Shown piece after piece: positions 18,048 through 27,249 of a stretch of 54,020 nt of DNA. Numbering within the stretch: the first letter of the stretch is position 1; every line of letters starts with the position of its first letter. The notes under the pieces were generated by a model. The model did not search any database and had not been told where the DNA came from. It saw only the letters and a list, made by a program, of their open reading frames with translations. Position numbers and translations under genes: made by a program. This stretch comes from Actinomycetes bacterium (GTDB taxonomy: Bacteria; Actinomycetota; Acidimicrobiia; Acidimicrobiales; RAAP-2), in contig JAKBTL010000033.1 in NCBI GenBank assembly GCA_021844425.1, positions 1 through 54,020 of the forward strand, read 5' to 3'.

Positions 18048-20597
18048 ATGCATCCAGCCCTCCGCACCCTCACGCACACCGCCGCCGCCGCTCGGATCCT
18101 CTCGAGGCTCGGTCCCCGGACCGTGGCCGCGGTGCTCTTGAACACCGTCGAGATGGCGGCGGCCGCCCGCCCAGAGCCCCCCGGGCGTCCGGTACCGAGG
18201 GACCCCGGGGAGATGCTCGGAGCCGAGCCCGTGCTCGACGCGCGTCCCGCCGGGCACGGGCGGCGTCAGCCGGTACCTGTGGGCGTAGTGTGCCGCTTCG
18301 CGCGAGCCGAGGTCGAGGTCCGGTTCCTCGCCGACGACGTCGTGCGGATCAGCTGGGGTCCCGGCGAGCCGCCGATGCCCTGGGCTCTTGCGGGGGATCC
18401 TCTGACCGAGCCCCCGGGACCCCTCGGGGAGGTGGAGGTGACGACGGGGGCTCCCGGGCCGAGCGCGGCGACCGCCGCGCTCACCGTGCGTGCGTGCCCC
18501 GACGGGTCGATCCTGCTGCTCGGGCCGGCAGGTGACGTGCTCCGCCACGAGCTGCCCCCTCTCCGGGTGGGTGAGGTCCGGGTGCACCGGCACCTCCTGC
18601 GCGCCGGCGAGGCGCTCGCGGGGCTCGGCGAGCAGGCTGGTGAGCTGGCGCTCTCCGGGCGCCACCGGCTGTGGAACCGGGACCCGGGCGGCGGATGGGG
18701 GCCGGGCACCGATCCGCTCTACTGCGTCGTCCCCGTCGTGGTCGGAATGCATTCGACCGGGAGCCTCCTCACTTTCTTCGAGAACGCGGCCGAAGGCGAA
18801 GTGGAGATCTTCTCAGGTGCGACGTCGGGGCTCGGACCGGCGCGCGTGGAGGCGCGCTTCGCCTCGGGGATGCTCCGCCACTACGTCGCCGTCGGGTCGC
18901 TCTCGACGGTGCTCGAGCGCTACTCCGCGCTCACCGGCCGGGCGCCCCTCCCCCCGCGTTGGGCCCTCGGCTACCACCAGTCGCGCTGGGGCTACGCGAC
19001 CGGCGCCCGCGTCCGGGAGGTGGCGCAGGGCTTCCGCGACGAAGGGCTGCCGCTCAGCGCGTTGTACCTGGACATCGACTACATGGACGGCTACCGGGTC
19101 TTCACCGTGGACAAGGGGCGGTTCCCCCAGCTGAGCGGGCTCTCCGAGGAGCTCGCTCAGGCGGGGACGCGGACGGTCGCGATCGTCGACCCGGGAGTGA
19201 AGGCCGACCCCGCATACGACGTCTACGCCGAAGGTGCAGCGCACTTCGTGCGGTCGCGCGACGGCGGAGTGCTCCACGGGGTGGTGTGGCCGGGGCGCGT
19301 CGCGTTCTGCGACTTCACGGACGACGATGCCCGCCGGTGGTGGAGCGGCCTCTACGGGCGGCTCCTCGACGACGGGGTGGGTGGCGTCTGGCACGACATG
19401 AACGAGCCGGCGTCGTTCTCCCTCTCAGGGGACCAGACGCTCCCCCGAGACGCCCAGCACGCCGCAGGGGACCACCGCAGCTGCCACAACGTCTACGGGC
19501 TGCTCATGGCCGAGGCGGGAGCGGCCGCGCTACGAGCGGCGAGGCCTGATCGCCGGCCGTTCGTGCTCTCTCGCGCTGGCTGGGCTGGCCTGCAGCGGTG
19601 GTCCTGGATCTGGACGGGGGACGCCGAGACGAGCTGGGCGTCGTTGCGTCAGCAGGTGGCGACCGTGCTCGGACTGGGACTGTCCGGCATCCCTTTCAGC
19701 GGGCCGGACATCGGAGGGTTCACCGGGACGCCGACCGACGAGCTGTACGTGCGGTGGCTCGAGCTGGCCGTGTTCCTGCCGCTGTGCCGCACGCACTGCG
19801 TCAGCTCTGCGGCGCCCCGTGAGCCGTGGGAGCTCCCCGACCCTGCCCGAGCGCTCGTGGGCGCGCTCGTGCGGTTCCGCTATCGGCTCCTTCCCTACCT
19901 CTACACCCTCGCGGAGGAGACGACCCGGACCGGGGCCCCGCTGGTCCGTCCTCCCGGTTGGCCCGAGGCCGTGGACGCCACGGCGTCGCTCGACGAGCTG
20001 CTCCTCGGCGACGGCCTGCTCGTCGCGCCGGTCACGATCCCCGGCGCGCGGGCACGGCGCGTGGTCCTTCCCGAGGGGGAATGGGCCCCTTGGGCGCCCC
20101 TGGCGGGCGACGGGGACCGTGTCGGCGCCGCGACGTGCCAGCGTGCCGTGCACGCCGACGCCCCCCTTGGCGCCCCCACCGTGTTCATCCGCGGGGGAAC
20201 GGTCCTTCCTCTCGACGACGGTCCGTACGTCGACGGCGTGCTCGGGCCCGGCCACCAGCCGCGGCTCGTCGCGCTCCACTGCGTTCCCGACCGCTCCGGG
20301 CGCGCGCGGGGCACTCTCTTCGACGACGCCGGCGACGGCGACGGCCCGCACCGCCGCCACCGGTTCACGTTGACGCCGGGTGCGGGGGGGCTGCGCACGC
20401 TGCGTTGGGAACGGGAGGGCGACTACCCCGACCCCGAGCGGGTACGGGTCGTCGTCCACGGGAAGGCCGCCGCTGGCGTGCGCGCGGACGGCGCCGAAGC
20501 GCCCTGCGACGTGCGCCGGCAGCGGGACCCGCACGGCGCCACCACGGTCGCGACCGTGGTCGAGTGCGCGCCGTTCGAGACGCTGGAGCTCCTCTGA
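18048..20597 (+). CDS. Glycoside hydrolase family 31 alpha-glycosidase
   Basis: An 849-residue protein with a GH31 catalytic domain. The nucleophile lies in WHDMNEP (Asp at about residue 450) and the acid/base in TGDAETSW (Asp at about 525). Further family blocks are YHQSRWGY, LDIDYMDGYRVFTVD and SGPDIGGFTG. An N-terminal beta-sandwich (about 60-270) and C-terminal beta domains (about 640-849) complete the usual GH31 shape. No signal peptide is evident, so a cytoplasmic site is likely. It starts 11 bp after the GH1-like gene and is probably co-transcribed. Likely alpha-glucosidase; alpha-xylosidase or another specificity cannot be excluded. Confidence 0.92.
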   Translation: MHPALRTLTHTAAAARILSRLGPRTVAAVLLNTVEMAAAARPEPPGRPVPRDPGEMLGAEPVLDARPAGHGRRQPVPVGVVCRFARAEVEVRFLADDVVRISWGPGEPPMPWALAGDPLTEPPGPLGEVEVTTGAPGPSAATAALTVRACPDGSILLLGPAGDVLRHELPPLRVGEVRVHRHLLRAGEALAGLGEQAGELALSGRHRLWNRDPGGGWGPGTDPLYCVVPVVVGMHSTGSLLTFFENAAEGEVEIFSGATSGLGPARVEARFASGMLRHYVAVGSLSTVLERYSALTGRAPLPPRWALGYHQSRWGYATGARVREVAQGFRDEGLPLSALYLDIDYMDGYRVFTVDKGRFPQLSGLSEELAQAGTRTVAIVDPGVKADPAYDVYAEGAAHFVRSRDGGVLHGVVWPGRVAFCDFTDDDARRWWSGLYGRLLDDGVGGVWHDMNEPASFSLSGDQTLPRDAQHAAGDHRSCHNVYGLLMAEAGAAALRAARPDRRPFVLSRAGWAGLQRWSWIWTGDAETSWASLRQQVATVLGLGLSGIPFSGPDIGGFTGTPTDELYVRWLELAVFLPLCRTHCVSSAAPREPWELPDPARALVGALVRFRYRLLPYLYTLAEETTRTGAPLVRPPGWPEAVDATASLDELLLGDGLLVAPVTIPGARARRVVLPEGEWAPWAPLAGDGDRVGAATCQRAVHADAPLGAPTVFIRGGTVLPLDDGPYVDGVLGPGHQPRLVALHCVPDRSGRARGTLFDDAGDGDGPHRRHRFTLTPGAGGLRTLRWEREGDYPDPERVRVVVHGKAAAGVRADGAEAPCDVRRQRDPHGATTVATVVECAPFETLELL

Positions 20598-20616
20598 CCG
20601 GTTGGGCGTAAAGCGC

Positions 20617-21429
20617 CTAGGTGATGTCGCGACGGAACGTCGTGAAGTAGCCGACCACCGCAGTGCCGACGCCCCAGATGACGAGGGCGATCGCCCCGAG
20701 CCACCAGCTGAGGAGCACGTGCGCTGTCGTCACGGCGCTGGCCCCTCCCGGCCCGCGCGCCGCCACCCCTCCTGCGATCGCCTCCGTTGCCCGTGTCGGG
20801 AGGAAGTTCACGTCCATGTGCGCGAGCGAGCCGAAGATCGCCACGACGATCGGTTCGAGGACGAGGGTGAGCCCGAGCGCGATGATCACTCCGGCGATCT
20901 GGTTGCGCACCAAGGTGCCGATCCCCATGCCGTACACGGCGAGGAGCACGTAGGCCGCGAGCATGCCTGGCAGGACGGGGCCCACCTGGTGCAGCAGCGC
21001 CGCGACCGAGCCGCCTTCGGCAACGAGGAGGGGGATGCCCATGGCGCCGATCATGGCGAACGACGCGACGCCCATGAAGAGCGCCCAGAGCGCCGACGCG
21101 AGCACCTTCGCGCTGAGCACGTCCGCACGGCGCGGATGGGCCAGGAGCGTCGAGGTGAGCACACGGTGGCGGTACTCCGTGGTGATGGACAGCACCCCGA
21201 CCACGGGGGCCATCACGATCGCCGCCGTGTAGCCGGCGCCCATCAGCCGACGGAGACCAACCACCGTCGTCGGTGCGGAGAAGTGCACCACGCCGTTGCT
21301 TCCGTTGATGAACGACGTGGTGATGCCGAGCCCGGTGAGCAGCAGGACGACCGCGACGCACACCCAGGCGCCGGGCGTGGTGCGGAACTTGAAGAGCTCG
21401 GCGCGTACGAGCCGAGGCGTGAAGGTCAT
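20617..21429 (-). CDS. ABC-2 type transporter permease
   Basis: A 270-residue membrane protein with about six hydrophobic segments. The N-terminus LVRAELFKFRTTPGAWV and the STEYRHRVLTSTLLAHPRR-like loop (ITTEYRHRVLTSTLL) are typical of the ABC-2 permeases paired with drug or lipid export ATPases. The ATG at 21429 overlaps the upstream ATPase stop (ATGA), so the two are translationally coupled. It converges on the GH31 gene with 19 bp between stops. Substrate unknown. Confidence 0.88.
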   Translation of the reverse strand: MTFTPRLVRAELFKFRTTPGAWVCVAVVLLLTGLGITTSFINGSNGVVHFSAPTTVVGLRRLMGAGYTAAIVMAPVVGVLSITTEYRHRVLTSTLLAHPRRADVLSAKVLASALWALFMGVASFAMIGAMGIPLLVAEGGSVAALLHQVGPVLPGMLAAYVLLAVYGMGIGTLVRNQIAGVIIALGLTLVLEPIVVAIFGSLAHMDVNFLPTRATEAIAGGVAARGPGGASAVTTAHVLLSWWLGAIALVIWGVGTAVVGYFTTFRRDIT

Positions 21430-22376
21430 CGTGCCGCCATCTCGACCGGCGGCCTTCGAGCGGTCATCGATGTCGTGAGCTCGAGGAAGAGGCTCTCGAG
21501 GTCCTGGTTCACCTGGACGAGCTCGTAGACGACGATGCCGTTCGACGCGATGAGCGGTCCGAGCGTCTCGGGGGTCGCCCCGTCGACGAAGAGGACGTCC
21601 TCGCCCACCGGTCGGGGCGCGAGCCCGGCGTCGTGGGCGACCGCCGCCAGCCGGTCGCGCTCTGGGGTGCGCACGCGCATCGACGACCTGGACCGGCTCG
21701 TGAGCAGCGAGAGCGGACCCTGCACCCGCAGCCGGCCGCGCGACACGATCACCACGTCGTCGACCGTCTGGGCCATCTCGGCCAGGACGTGGGAGGACAC
21801 GAGCACCGTGCGCCCCTCGGCCGCGAGGTGGCGGAGGAGGTCGCGCAGCCAGGCGATCCCCTGGGGATCGAGGCCGTTCGACGGCTCGTCGAGGATGAGG
21901 ACGCCGGGATCGCCGAGGAGGGCGCCTGCGAGCTGCAGCCGCTGGCGCATGCCGAGCGAGTACCCACCTACCTTCCGCCTGGCGTCAGCGGTGAGCCCGA
22001 CGAGCTCGAGCATCGGGTCGATCCGCGAGATTTCGATCCCGGACTCGATCGCCAGCATCTCGAGGTGCGCGCGGGCGCGCCGCGACGGGTGGAAGTTCGT
22101 GGCCTCGAGCACTGCGCCGACCTGGCGGGCGGGCTCGGGGATGTCGCGGTAGCGACGACCGCCGATCGAGCAGGTCCCCGACGTCGCAGAGGCAAGGTCG
22201 AGCAGGATCCGCAGGGTCGTGGTCTTTCCCGCGCCGTTGGGCCCGAGGAACCCGGTGACGCGTCCGGGCTCGACGGTGAAGCTCAGGTCGTCGATCGCGG
22301 TGAGGGAGCCGAACCGCTTCGTGAGGCCTCGGACCTCGACGGTGGCGCCGCGAACGGGCCTGCTCACAGTCGGCAC
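21426..22376 (-). CDS. ABC transporter ATP-binding protein (ABC-2 exporter type)
   Basis: A 316-residue ATPase. Walker A is GFLGPNGAGKTTT (about residues 43-55), the signature is YSLGMRQRLQLAGALLG, Walker B is VLILDEPSNGLDP, and the H-loop is SSHVLAEM. A C-terminal extension of about 90 residues follows the nucleotide-binding domain, as in daunorubicin/bacitracin-type exporters. Start is GTG 22376; a second in-frame GTG three codons later is also possible. The upstream broken ogt gene, if its frame is restored, would end only 9 bp before this start, so this pair could be read through from the hopanoid operon. A link to hopanoid export is speculative. Confidence 0.92.
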   Translation of the reverse strand: MPTVSRPVRGATVEVRGLTKRFGSLTAIDDLSFTVEPGRVTGFLGPNGAGKTTTLRILLDLASATSGTCSIGGRRYRDIPEPARQVGAVLEATNFHPSRRARAHLEMLAIESGIEISRIDPMLELVGLTADARRKVGGYSLGMRQRLQLAGALLGDPGVLILDEPSNGLDPQGIAWLRDLLRHLAAEGRTVLVSSHVLAEMAQTVDDVVIVSRGRLRVQGPLSLLTSRSRSSMRVRTPERDRLAAVAHDAGLAPRPVGEDVLFVDGATPETLGPLIASNGIVVYELVQVNQDLESLFLELTTSMTARRPPVEMAAR

Positions 22377-22385
22377 GGATTGACG

Positions 22386-22831
22386 TTACCCCGAAGGATG
22401 TCCGAGATCGGGCCGCGGTGTCGTGCTCGTCCGCCGAGACCCCGGCGCGGTGGTGACGACCGATCGCGCCGCGCCTTCGAACGCCATAAGGGGCCACTTG
22501 GTGTCCGCTCCGCCCGCGTAGCCCCCGGCCCCCCGTTCGTAGCGACCATCCGGTGGCACGCGATGGCGACCGGGAGCGGGTTGGCGCCGCTTGCCTGCCC
22601 GTCTGCCCGGGACGCGTCCGGCCGGCCCACGCGGCGGGCGGGCTCTCCGTAGGTGATCGTCACGCCGTAGGGGATGTCGGCGAGCGCCCTCCTCACCTCG
22701 AGATGGAAGGCGGTCCCGCGCGGCGCGCCCGGGAGGGAGAACGCGCGAGGTCGTCGTGCGGCCCGGCTAGCCCCGGCCGGCAGCGCCCGAGCGCAACGCG
22801 CGGCGCGCAGCGTCGGCGATCCCGCAGGCAT
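22386..22831 (-). pseudogene. ogt: Truncated and frameshifted O6-methylguanine-DNA methyltransferase-like gene
   Basis: The minus strand encodes the C-terminal domain of an Ogt/MGMT-type protein: GTAFHLEVRRALADIPYG, then ANPLPVAIACHRMV with the active-site Cys in ACHR (PCHR is usual). After NGGPG the family sequence continues in another frame as GYAGGADTKWPLMAFEGA, so one base is missing or extra in the C/G-run at about 22522-22534. The unshifted frame runs on to 22364; the restored frame stops at 22386. The usual N-terminal domain of about 80 residues is mostly absent. The first candidate start (ATG 22831) overlaps the dxs end by 65 bp. A sequencing error in the homopolymer run could also explain the shift but not the short N-terminus. 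Confidence 0.7.
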
Positions 22832-24680
22832 CGAGGCCGTGGGCCGCCAGGATCTCGTCGGGTTTGCCGTGGGGGAGGTACGCGAGCGGCAGGCCGCAGG
22901 TGGCGACGGCGGGCTGCGGCGAAGAGGTGCCGAAGGCGCCGCTCCTGAGCGCGATCGCGACGGCCGAACCGACGCCTCCCTCGGCGATGCCGTCCTCGGC
23001 GGTCACGACCGCGGCGTGGGACCGTGCGTCGGCGAGCATCTCGGGATCGAGGGGGCTCGCGACCCGGACGTCCCACACCGTCGCCGCCACTCCCTCTCCG
23101 CCGAGCACCTGGGCAGCCTGCTCGCACGCCTCGAGGAGCTTGCCCACCCCGAGGAGGCACACCGAGCCGTCGCCGGGCGCGAGGCGACGCGCCCGGAGCC
23201 CCGAGCCGGTCTCGGACGCCCGGCGGGCGGGCGTCTTGGGCCACCTGATGGCGACGGGCCCGCCAGTGTGCTCCAAGGCGTCGTGGAGCATGACCTCGAC
23301 CTCCTCGTACGACGACGGGGCGAGCACGGTCATCCCCGGGACCTTGGTGAGCAGCGCCAGGTCGAAGATCCCGTGGTGGCTCGGGCCGTCGTCCCCGGTC
23401 ACCCCCGCGCGGTCGAGGCAGAGCACGACCGGGAGGCGGTGGAGACCGACGTCGTAGAGCACCTGGTCCCACGCGCGGTTGAGGAAGGTGGAGTACACGG
23501 CGACCACGGGTCGCAGCCCGCCCATCGCCATGCCTGCGGCGGCCGTCATGGCGTGCTGCTCGGCGATCCCCACGTCGACCAGCCTGTCGCCGTAGCGAAC
23601 GGCGAAGGGGATGAGGCCCGTCGGCCCGGTCATCGCCGCGGTGACTGCGACCAGCTCGGGCCGTGAGGCGGCCTCACGCACGAGCGCCGCACCGAACGCG
23701 TCCGTGTACGTCGGCACGCTGCCCTTGGGGACCCGGGGAAGACCGGTCGCGGCGTCGAAGGGGGAGACGTCGTGGAGGCGCTTCTCCGCGTCGCGCTCCG
23801 CGGGCGCGTAGTCGCGGCCCTTCACGGTGTGGACGTGCACCACGACGGGGCCACGGGCTGCGGCTGCGTCACCGAGCGCGGCTTCGAGCGCGTCGAGGTC
23901 GTGGCCGTCGACCGGGCCGATGTAGGAGAAGCCCAGTGCCTCGAAGAAGGCGGAGGGCGCCGGCGATCCCGGTGCCCGCGATCCCGCGCTGGTGCCGTCG
24001 GCTGCAGCCGCCGTCGTGAGCGGGGAGACCGTCGGTGCGTACGACCGGCCGTTGTCGTTCAGGACGACGACGACGCGGCGCCGCGTGACCCCGATGTTGT
24101 TCAGCCCCTCGTAGGCGAGCCCCCCGGTCAGCGCTCCGTCGCCGACCACTGCGACGACGTGGTGGCGCTCGCCCCGCGCGTCGCGGGCGCGCGCGAGCCC
24201 GTCCGCGTAGCCGAGCGCGGTCGACGCGTGGCTGTTCTCGACCAGGTCGTGCGCGGACTCGGCGCGGTTCGGGTAGCCCGAGAGACCGCCGGCCTTCCGG
24301 AGCCGCGCGAAGCCCTCCGCCCTCCCGGTCAACACCTTGTGGACGTATGCCTGGTGGCCCGTGTCCCAGACGATCGGGTCAGAGGGCGAGTCGAAGACCC
24401 GGTGGAGCGCGATCGAGAGCTCGACCGCTCCGAGGTTCGATCCAAGGTGTCCTCCCGTTCGTGACACCGAGGCGACGAGGAATCGCCGGATCTCCGTCGC
24501 GAGCCGGTCGAGCGCGGGCCGGTCCATCACGCGAAGCCGCGCCGGGGTGAGGTCCCGGAGCACGTCCGGGACGCGCACGCTGTCGGGGGCGTGCCCGTTG
24601 CCGTTCGCGGCCGGGGGCTCGTCTGCGGTCGCGACCGCCGACGTGTCGGGCTGCACCGAGATGTCGTGGAGCGTCGTCAC
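22767..24680 (-). CDS. dxs: 1-deoxy-D-xylulose-5-phosphate synthase
   Basis: A 637-residue thiamine-diphosphate enzyme that makes DXP from pyruvate and glyceraldehyde 3-phosphate, the entry step of the MEP isoprenoid pathway. Blocks seen: GGHLGSNLGAVELSIALH and WDTGHQAYVHKVLTGR in the N-terminal domain, the TPP motif GDGALTGGLAYEGLNN, then VDGHD, DVGIAEQHAMTAAAGMA and DRAGVTGDDGPSHHG in the pyrimidine-binding domain, and a C-terminal transketolase domain. The GTG at 24680 lies 5 bp after the hpnH stop and is the only wider gap in the hopanoid operon. About 30 low-complexity residues precede the conserved start. Placement points to precursor supply dedicated to hopanoids. Confidence 0.95.
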   Translation of the reverse strand: MTTLHDISVQPDTSAVATADEPPAANGNGHAPDSVRVPDVLRDLTPARLRVMDRPALDRLATEIRRFLVASVSRTGGHLGSNLGAVELSIALHRVFDSPSDPIVWDTGHQAYVHKVLTGRAEGFARLRKAGGLSGYPNRAESAHDLVENSHASTALGYADGLARARDARGERHHVVAVVGDGALTGGLAYEGLNNIGVTRRRVVVVLNDNGRSYAPTVSPLTTAAAADGTSAGSRAPGSPAPSAFFEALGFSYIGPVDGHDLDALEAALGDAAAARGPVVVHVHTVKGRDYAPAERDAEKRLHDVSPFDAATGLPRVPKGSVPTYTDAFGAALVREAASRPELVAVTAAMTGPTGLIPFAVRYGDRLVDVGIAEQHAMTAAAGMAMGGLRPVVAVYSTFLNRAWDQVLYDVGLHRLPVVLCLDRAGVTGDDGPSHHGIFDLALLTKVPGMTVLAPSSYEEVEVMLHDALEHTGGPVAIRWPKTPARRASETGSGLRARRLAPGDGSVCLLGVGKLLEACEQAAQVLGGEGVAATVWDVRVASPLDPEMLADARSHAAVVTAEDGIAEGGVGSAVAIALRSGAFGTSSPQPAVATCGLPLAYLPHGKPDEILAAHGLDACGIADAARRALRSGAAGRG

Positions 24681-24685
24681 GCCGG

Positions 24686-25690
24686 TCAGTGGGTGCTCAC
24701 GAGCGCGCGCAACGACTCGCGCAGGGACCCCATCGAGGCGATCACCGCCGACGGCTCGTAGCCGCAGTGCGCCATGCAATTGGCGCAGCGAGGATCTCTC
24801 CCTCTGCCGTACTTCGACCAGTCGGTCGTCTCGACGAGCTCCTTGTAGGACGAGACGTACCCGTCGGACATGAGGTAGCAGGGCCGCTGCCACCCCAGCA
24901 CCGAGTAGCTCGGGATTCCCCACGCGGTGCACTGGAAGTCCCGCTTTCCCTCGAGGAAGTCGAGGAAGAGCGGCGAGTGGTTCAGTCGCCACTTCCTACG
25001 CTTGCCGGCGAAAGCCTCCTTGAAGAGCTGCCTCGTCTGCTCCACCCCGAGGAAGTGCTCCTGGTCCGGAGCCTTCTCGTACGCGTAGGCGGGCGAGATC
25101 ATCATCGCGTCGACCTCGAGCTCGTCGTTCAAGAAGTCGAGGAGGTCGCGCACCGTCTTCGGGGAGTCGGTGTTGAAGAACGTCGAGTTGGTCGTCACCC
25201 GGAACCCCCGGCGCTTGGCCTCCCCGATCGCCTCGACCGCGGTGTCGAAGACCCCGTCTCGGTCGACTGCGGCATCGTGGCGCTCCCGCAGCCCGTCCAC
25301 GTGGACGACGAAGGAGAAGTACTCGCTCGGGGTGAACTTGTCGAGCCGGCGCTTGAGGAGCACGGCGTTCGTGCAGAGGTACACGTAGACCTTGCGCCGC
25401 ACGAGCGCCTGCACGATCTCGGAGATCTGGGGGTGCAAGAGCGGCTCGCCGCCAGCGATCGAGACCATGGGCGTGCCGCTCTCCTCGACCGCGTTCACCA
25501 CGTCGTCGACGGAGAGCCGCTTTCGCAGGATCTCGGTGGGATGCTGGATCTTCCCGCAGCCCGGGCAGGAGAGATTGCAGGAGAACAGCGGCTCGATCTC
25601 GACGATCAGCGGGTAGTACTTCCGGCCCTTCAGCCGCTGTCGGAGGAGATGGGAGCCGATCTTCAAGTTCTGCTTCAACGGAATAGGCAT
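24686..25690 (-). CDS. hpnH: Adenosyl-hopene transferase, radical SAM (HpnH)
   Basis: A 334-residue radical SAM enzyme. By family knowledge it joins the 5'-deoxyadenosyl group to hopene to give adenosylhopane, the first step of C35 side-chain building. The cluster ligands are in CNLSCPGC (Cys 38, 42, 45), followed by SIAGGEPLLHP. A C-terminal Cys group is present (CANCMAHCGYEPSA). The N-terminus MPIPLKQNLKIGSHLLRQ is typical of HpnH. Its ATG at 25690 overlaps the stop of the HpnG-IspH gene (TGATG). It sits directly after the gene whose HpnG part would act on its product. Confidence 0.95.
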   Translation of the reverse strand: MPIPLKQNLKIGSHLLRQRLKGRKYYPLIVEIEPLFSCNLSCPGCGKIQHPTEILRKRLSVDDVVNAVEESGTPMVSIAGGEPLLHPQISEIVQALVRRKVYVYLCTNAVLLKRRLDKFTPSEYFSFVVHVDGLRERHDAAVDRDGVFDTAVEAIGEAKRRGFRVTTNSTFFNTDSPKTVRDLLDFLNDELEVDAMMISPAYAYEKAPDQEHFLGVEQTRQLFKEAFAGKRRKWRLNHSPLFLDFLEGKRDFQCTAWGIPSYSVLGWQRPCYLMSDGYVSSYKELVETTDWSKYGRGRDPRCANCMAHCGYEPSAVIASMGSLRESLRALVSTH

Positions 25691-27249
25691 CAGCGCACCT
25701 GTGGGGGGAGGGCGAATCGGACGGATTCTGACGTAGTCCTGCGTTCGCCGACGTCGATCGGGCCGAGCGCGGAGAGCGCTCGGACCACGTCGGCGACGAG
25801 GGACTCGGGGGCGGACGCACCAGCGGTGATCCCGACGGTTGCCGCTCCGTCGAGCCACGAGAGGCGGAGCTGGCCGGCGTCCTCCACCAGCTCCGCACGG
25901 CAACCTTCCCGCCGGGCTACCTCGACCAGCCTCGCCGTGTTCGAGGAGTTGGCCGAGCCGACGACGAGCAGCAGATCGCACTCGCTGGCGATCGCCCGCA
26001 CCGCGTCCTGGCGGTTCTGCGTCGCGTAGCAGATGTCGTCGGCGCTCGGACCGACGAGCCCGGGGAACTTCGAGCGCAGCGCATCGACGATCTCGGCGGT
26101 TTCGTCGGTGGCGAGCGTCGTCTGCGTGAGGTACGCGACCGGCGCGTCGTCGCCCAGGTCGAGCTCGGCGACGTCGTCGGGCGTGGCCACGACGTGCATC
26201 CGGTCGGGCGCCTCCCCGTAGGTCCCGATCACCTCCTCGTGGTCGTCGTGTCCGACGAGGACGATGTCGTACCCGCGCGCAGCATAGCGACGCGCCTCGT
26301 GGTGCACCTTGGCGACCAGCGGGCACGTGGCGTCGATCACGGTGAAACCATGGCGTGCCGCGGCCTCGCTTCGGACGTCGGGGGAGACGCCGTGGGCGGC
26401 GAGCACCACCGTCGCGCCGTCTGGGACCTCGTCGAGCTCCTCGACGAAGACCGCACCCATCGCGGCGAGCCGCCCCACCACGTGGGTGTTGTGGACGATC
26501 TGGCGGCGGACGTAGACGGGCGCCCCGTGGCGCTCGAGCGCCCGCTCGACGATCTCGATCGCCCGCTCCACGCCCGCGCAGAACGACCGCGGCGACGCGA
26601 GCACGACACGGCGGCTGCGGCAGGCGCGTGCCCAGCGCTCGATCGGCCCTCTCACCCCGGCGAGCGACGTGGAGGCGCGTCGGGCGTCGACCGCCGACAT
26701 CGCCCCAGGGCCGGCCAGCTCCTCGACCGCCCGCACGACGGCAAGCGGGCGCTCGCGATCGGCCAGCGCGGCAGCCCACGCGGAGTCGTGGTCGATGACC
26801 AGCGCCCCGAGGCGCACGAGCTCGCTCCGGACGACACGGCGATGCGACGCAGGCTCCCGGGAGGCACCGGGGCTCTGGGAAGCCCCGAGGCTCTCGTCGC
26901 ACGCTTCGCTTGTCGAGACGACGGGGCCGACGGCGACCACGTGGCCGTCCCGGCGCAGCTCGTCGGCGAGCAGCGACGCCGAGGGGAGCCGGCGCACGAG
27001 CCGTGGCGCGGCCCCGGGGCCGGCCGTCCACAGCTCCGACGCGACCACGAGCTGGCCGGGCAGGAGCCCCGGGATGAGCCTCTCCGCCGTGCCCGTGACC
27101 GCGATCGCGGTGCCAGGCGCGAGCGTGGGCAGGAGCCGAGCGACGGCGTCGGCCACCGACGCAGCCCCGGTCCCCGTGACGATCGTGCGCGCGCCCATGG
27201 CGCGCGCCTCCAGGTGCGTCGGCGCGAGGACGACGACGTCGTCACTCAT
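25690..27249 (-). CDS. ispH: Fusion of HpnG-like nucleosidase/phosphorylase and IspH (HMBPP reductase)
   Basis: A 519-residue two-domain protein. Residues 1 to about 205 resemble the hopanoid-associated HpnG phosphorylase/nucleosidase group: VLAPTHLEARAMGA, TGTGAASVADAV, AIAVTGTAERLIPGLLPGQLVVASE, and LVIDHDSAWAA where the family has an MES(A) block. Residues from about 214 form a full IspH: FCAGVERA (Cys 224), AAHGVSP, DATCPLVAKVHHEA (Cys 309), DICYATQNRQ (Cys 407) and AGASAPESLV, so all three cluster cysteines are present. HpnG removes adenine from adenosylhopane; IspH makes IPP and DMAPP. No stop or start separates the two parts. ATG 27249 overlaps the shc end by 8 bp. Asp replaces Glu in the ribose-binding block, so HpnG activity is less certain than IspH activity. 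Confidence 0.88.
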   Translation of the reverse strand: MSDDVVVLAPTHLEARAMGARTIVTGTGAASVADAVARLLPTLAPGTAIAVTGTAERLIPGLLPGQLVVASELWTAGPGAAPRLVRRLPSASLLADELRRDGHVVAVGPVVSTSEACDESLGASQSPGASREPASHRRVVRSELVRLGALVIDHDSAWAAALADRERPLAVVRAVEELAGPGAMSAVDARRASTSLAGVRGPIERWARACRSRRVVLASPRSFCAGVERAIEIVERALERHGAPVYVRRQIVHNTHVVGRLAAMGAVFVEELDEVPDGATVVLAAHGVSPDVRSEAAARHGFTVIDATCPLVAKVHHEARRYAARGYDIVLVGHDDHEEVIGTYGEAPDRMHVVATPDDVAELDLGDDAPVAYLTQTTLATDETAEIVDALRSKFPGLVGPSADDICYATQNRQDAVRAIASECDLLLVVGSANSSNTARLVEVARREGCRAELVEDAGQLRLSWLDGAATVGITAGASAPESLVADVVRALSALGPIDVGERRTTSESVRFALPPQVR

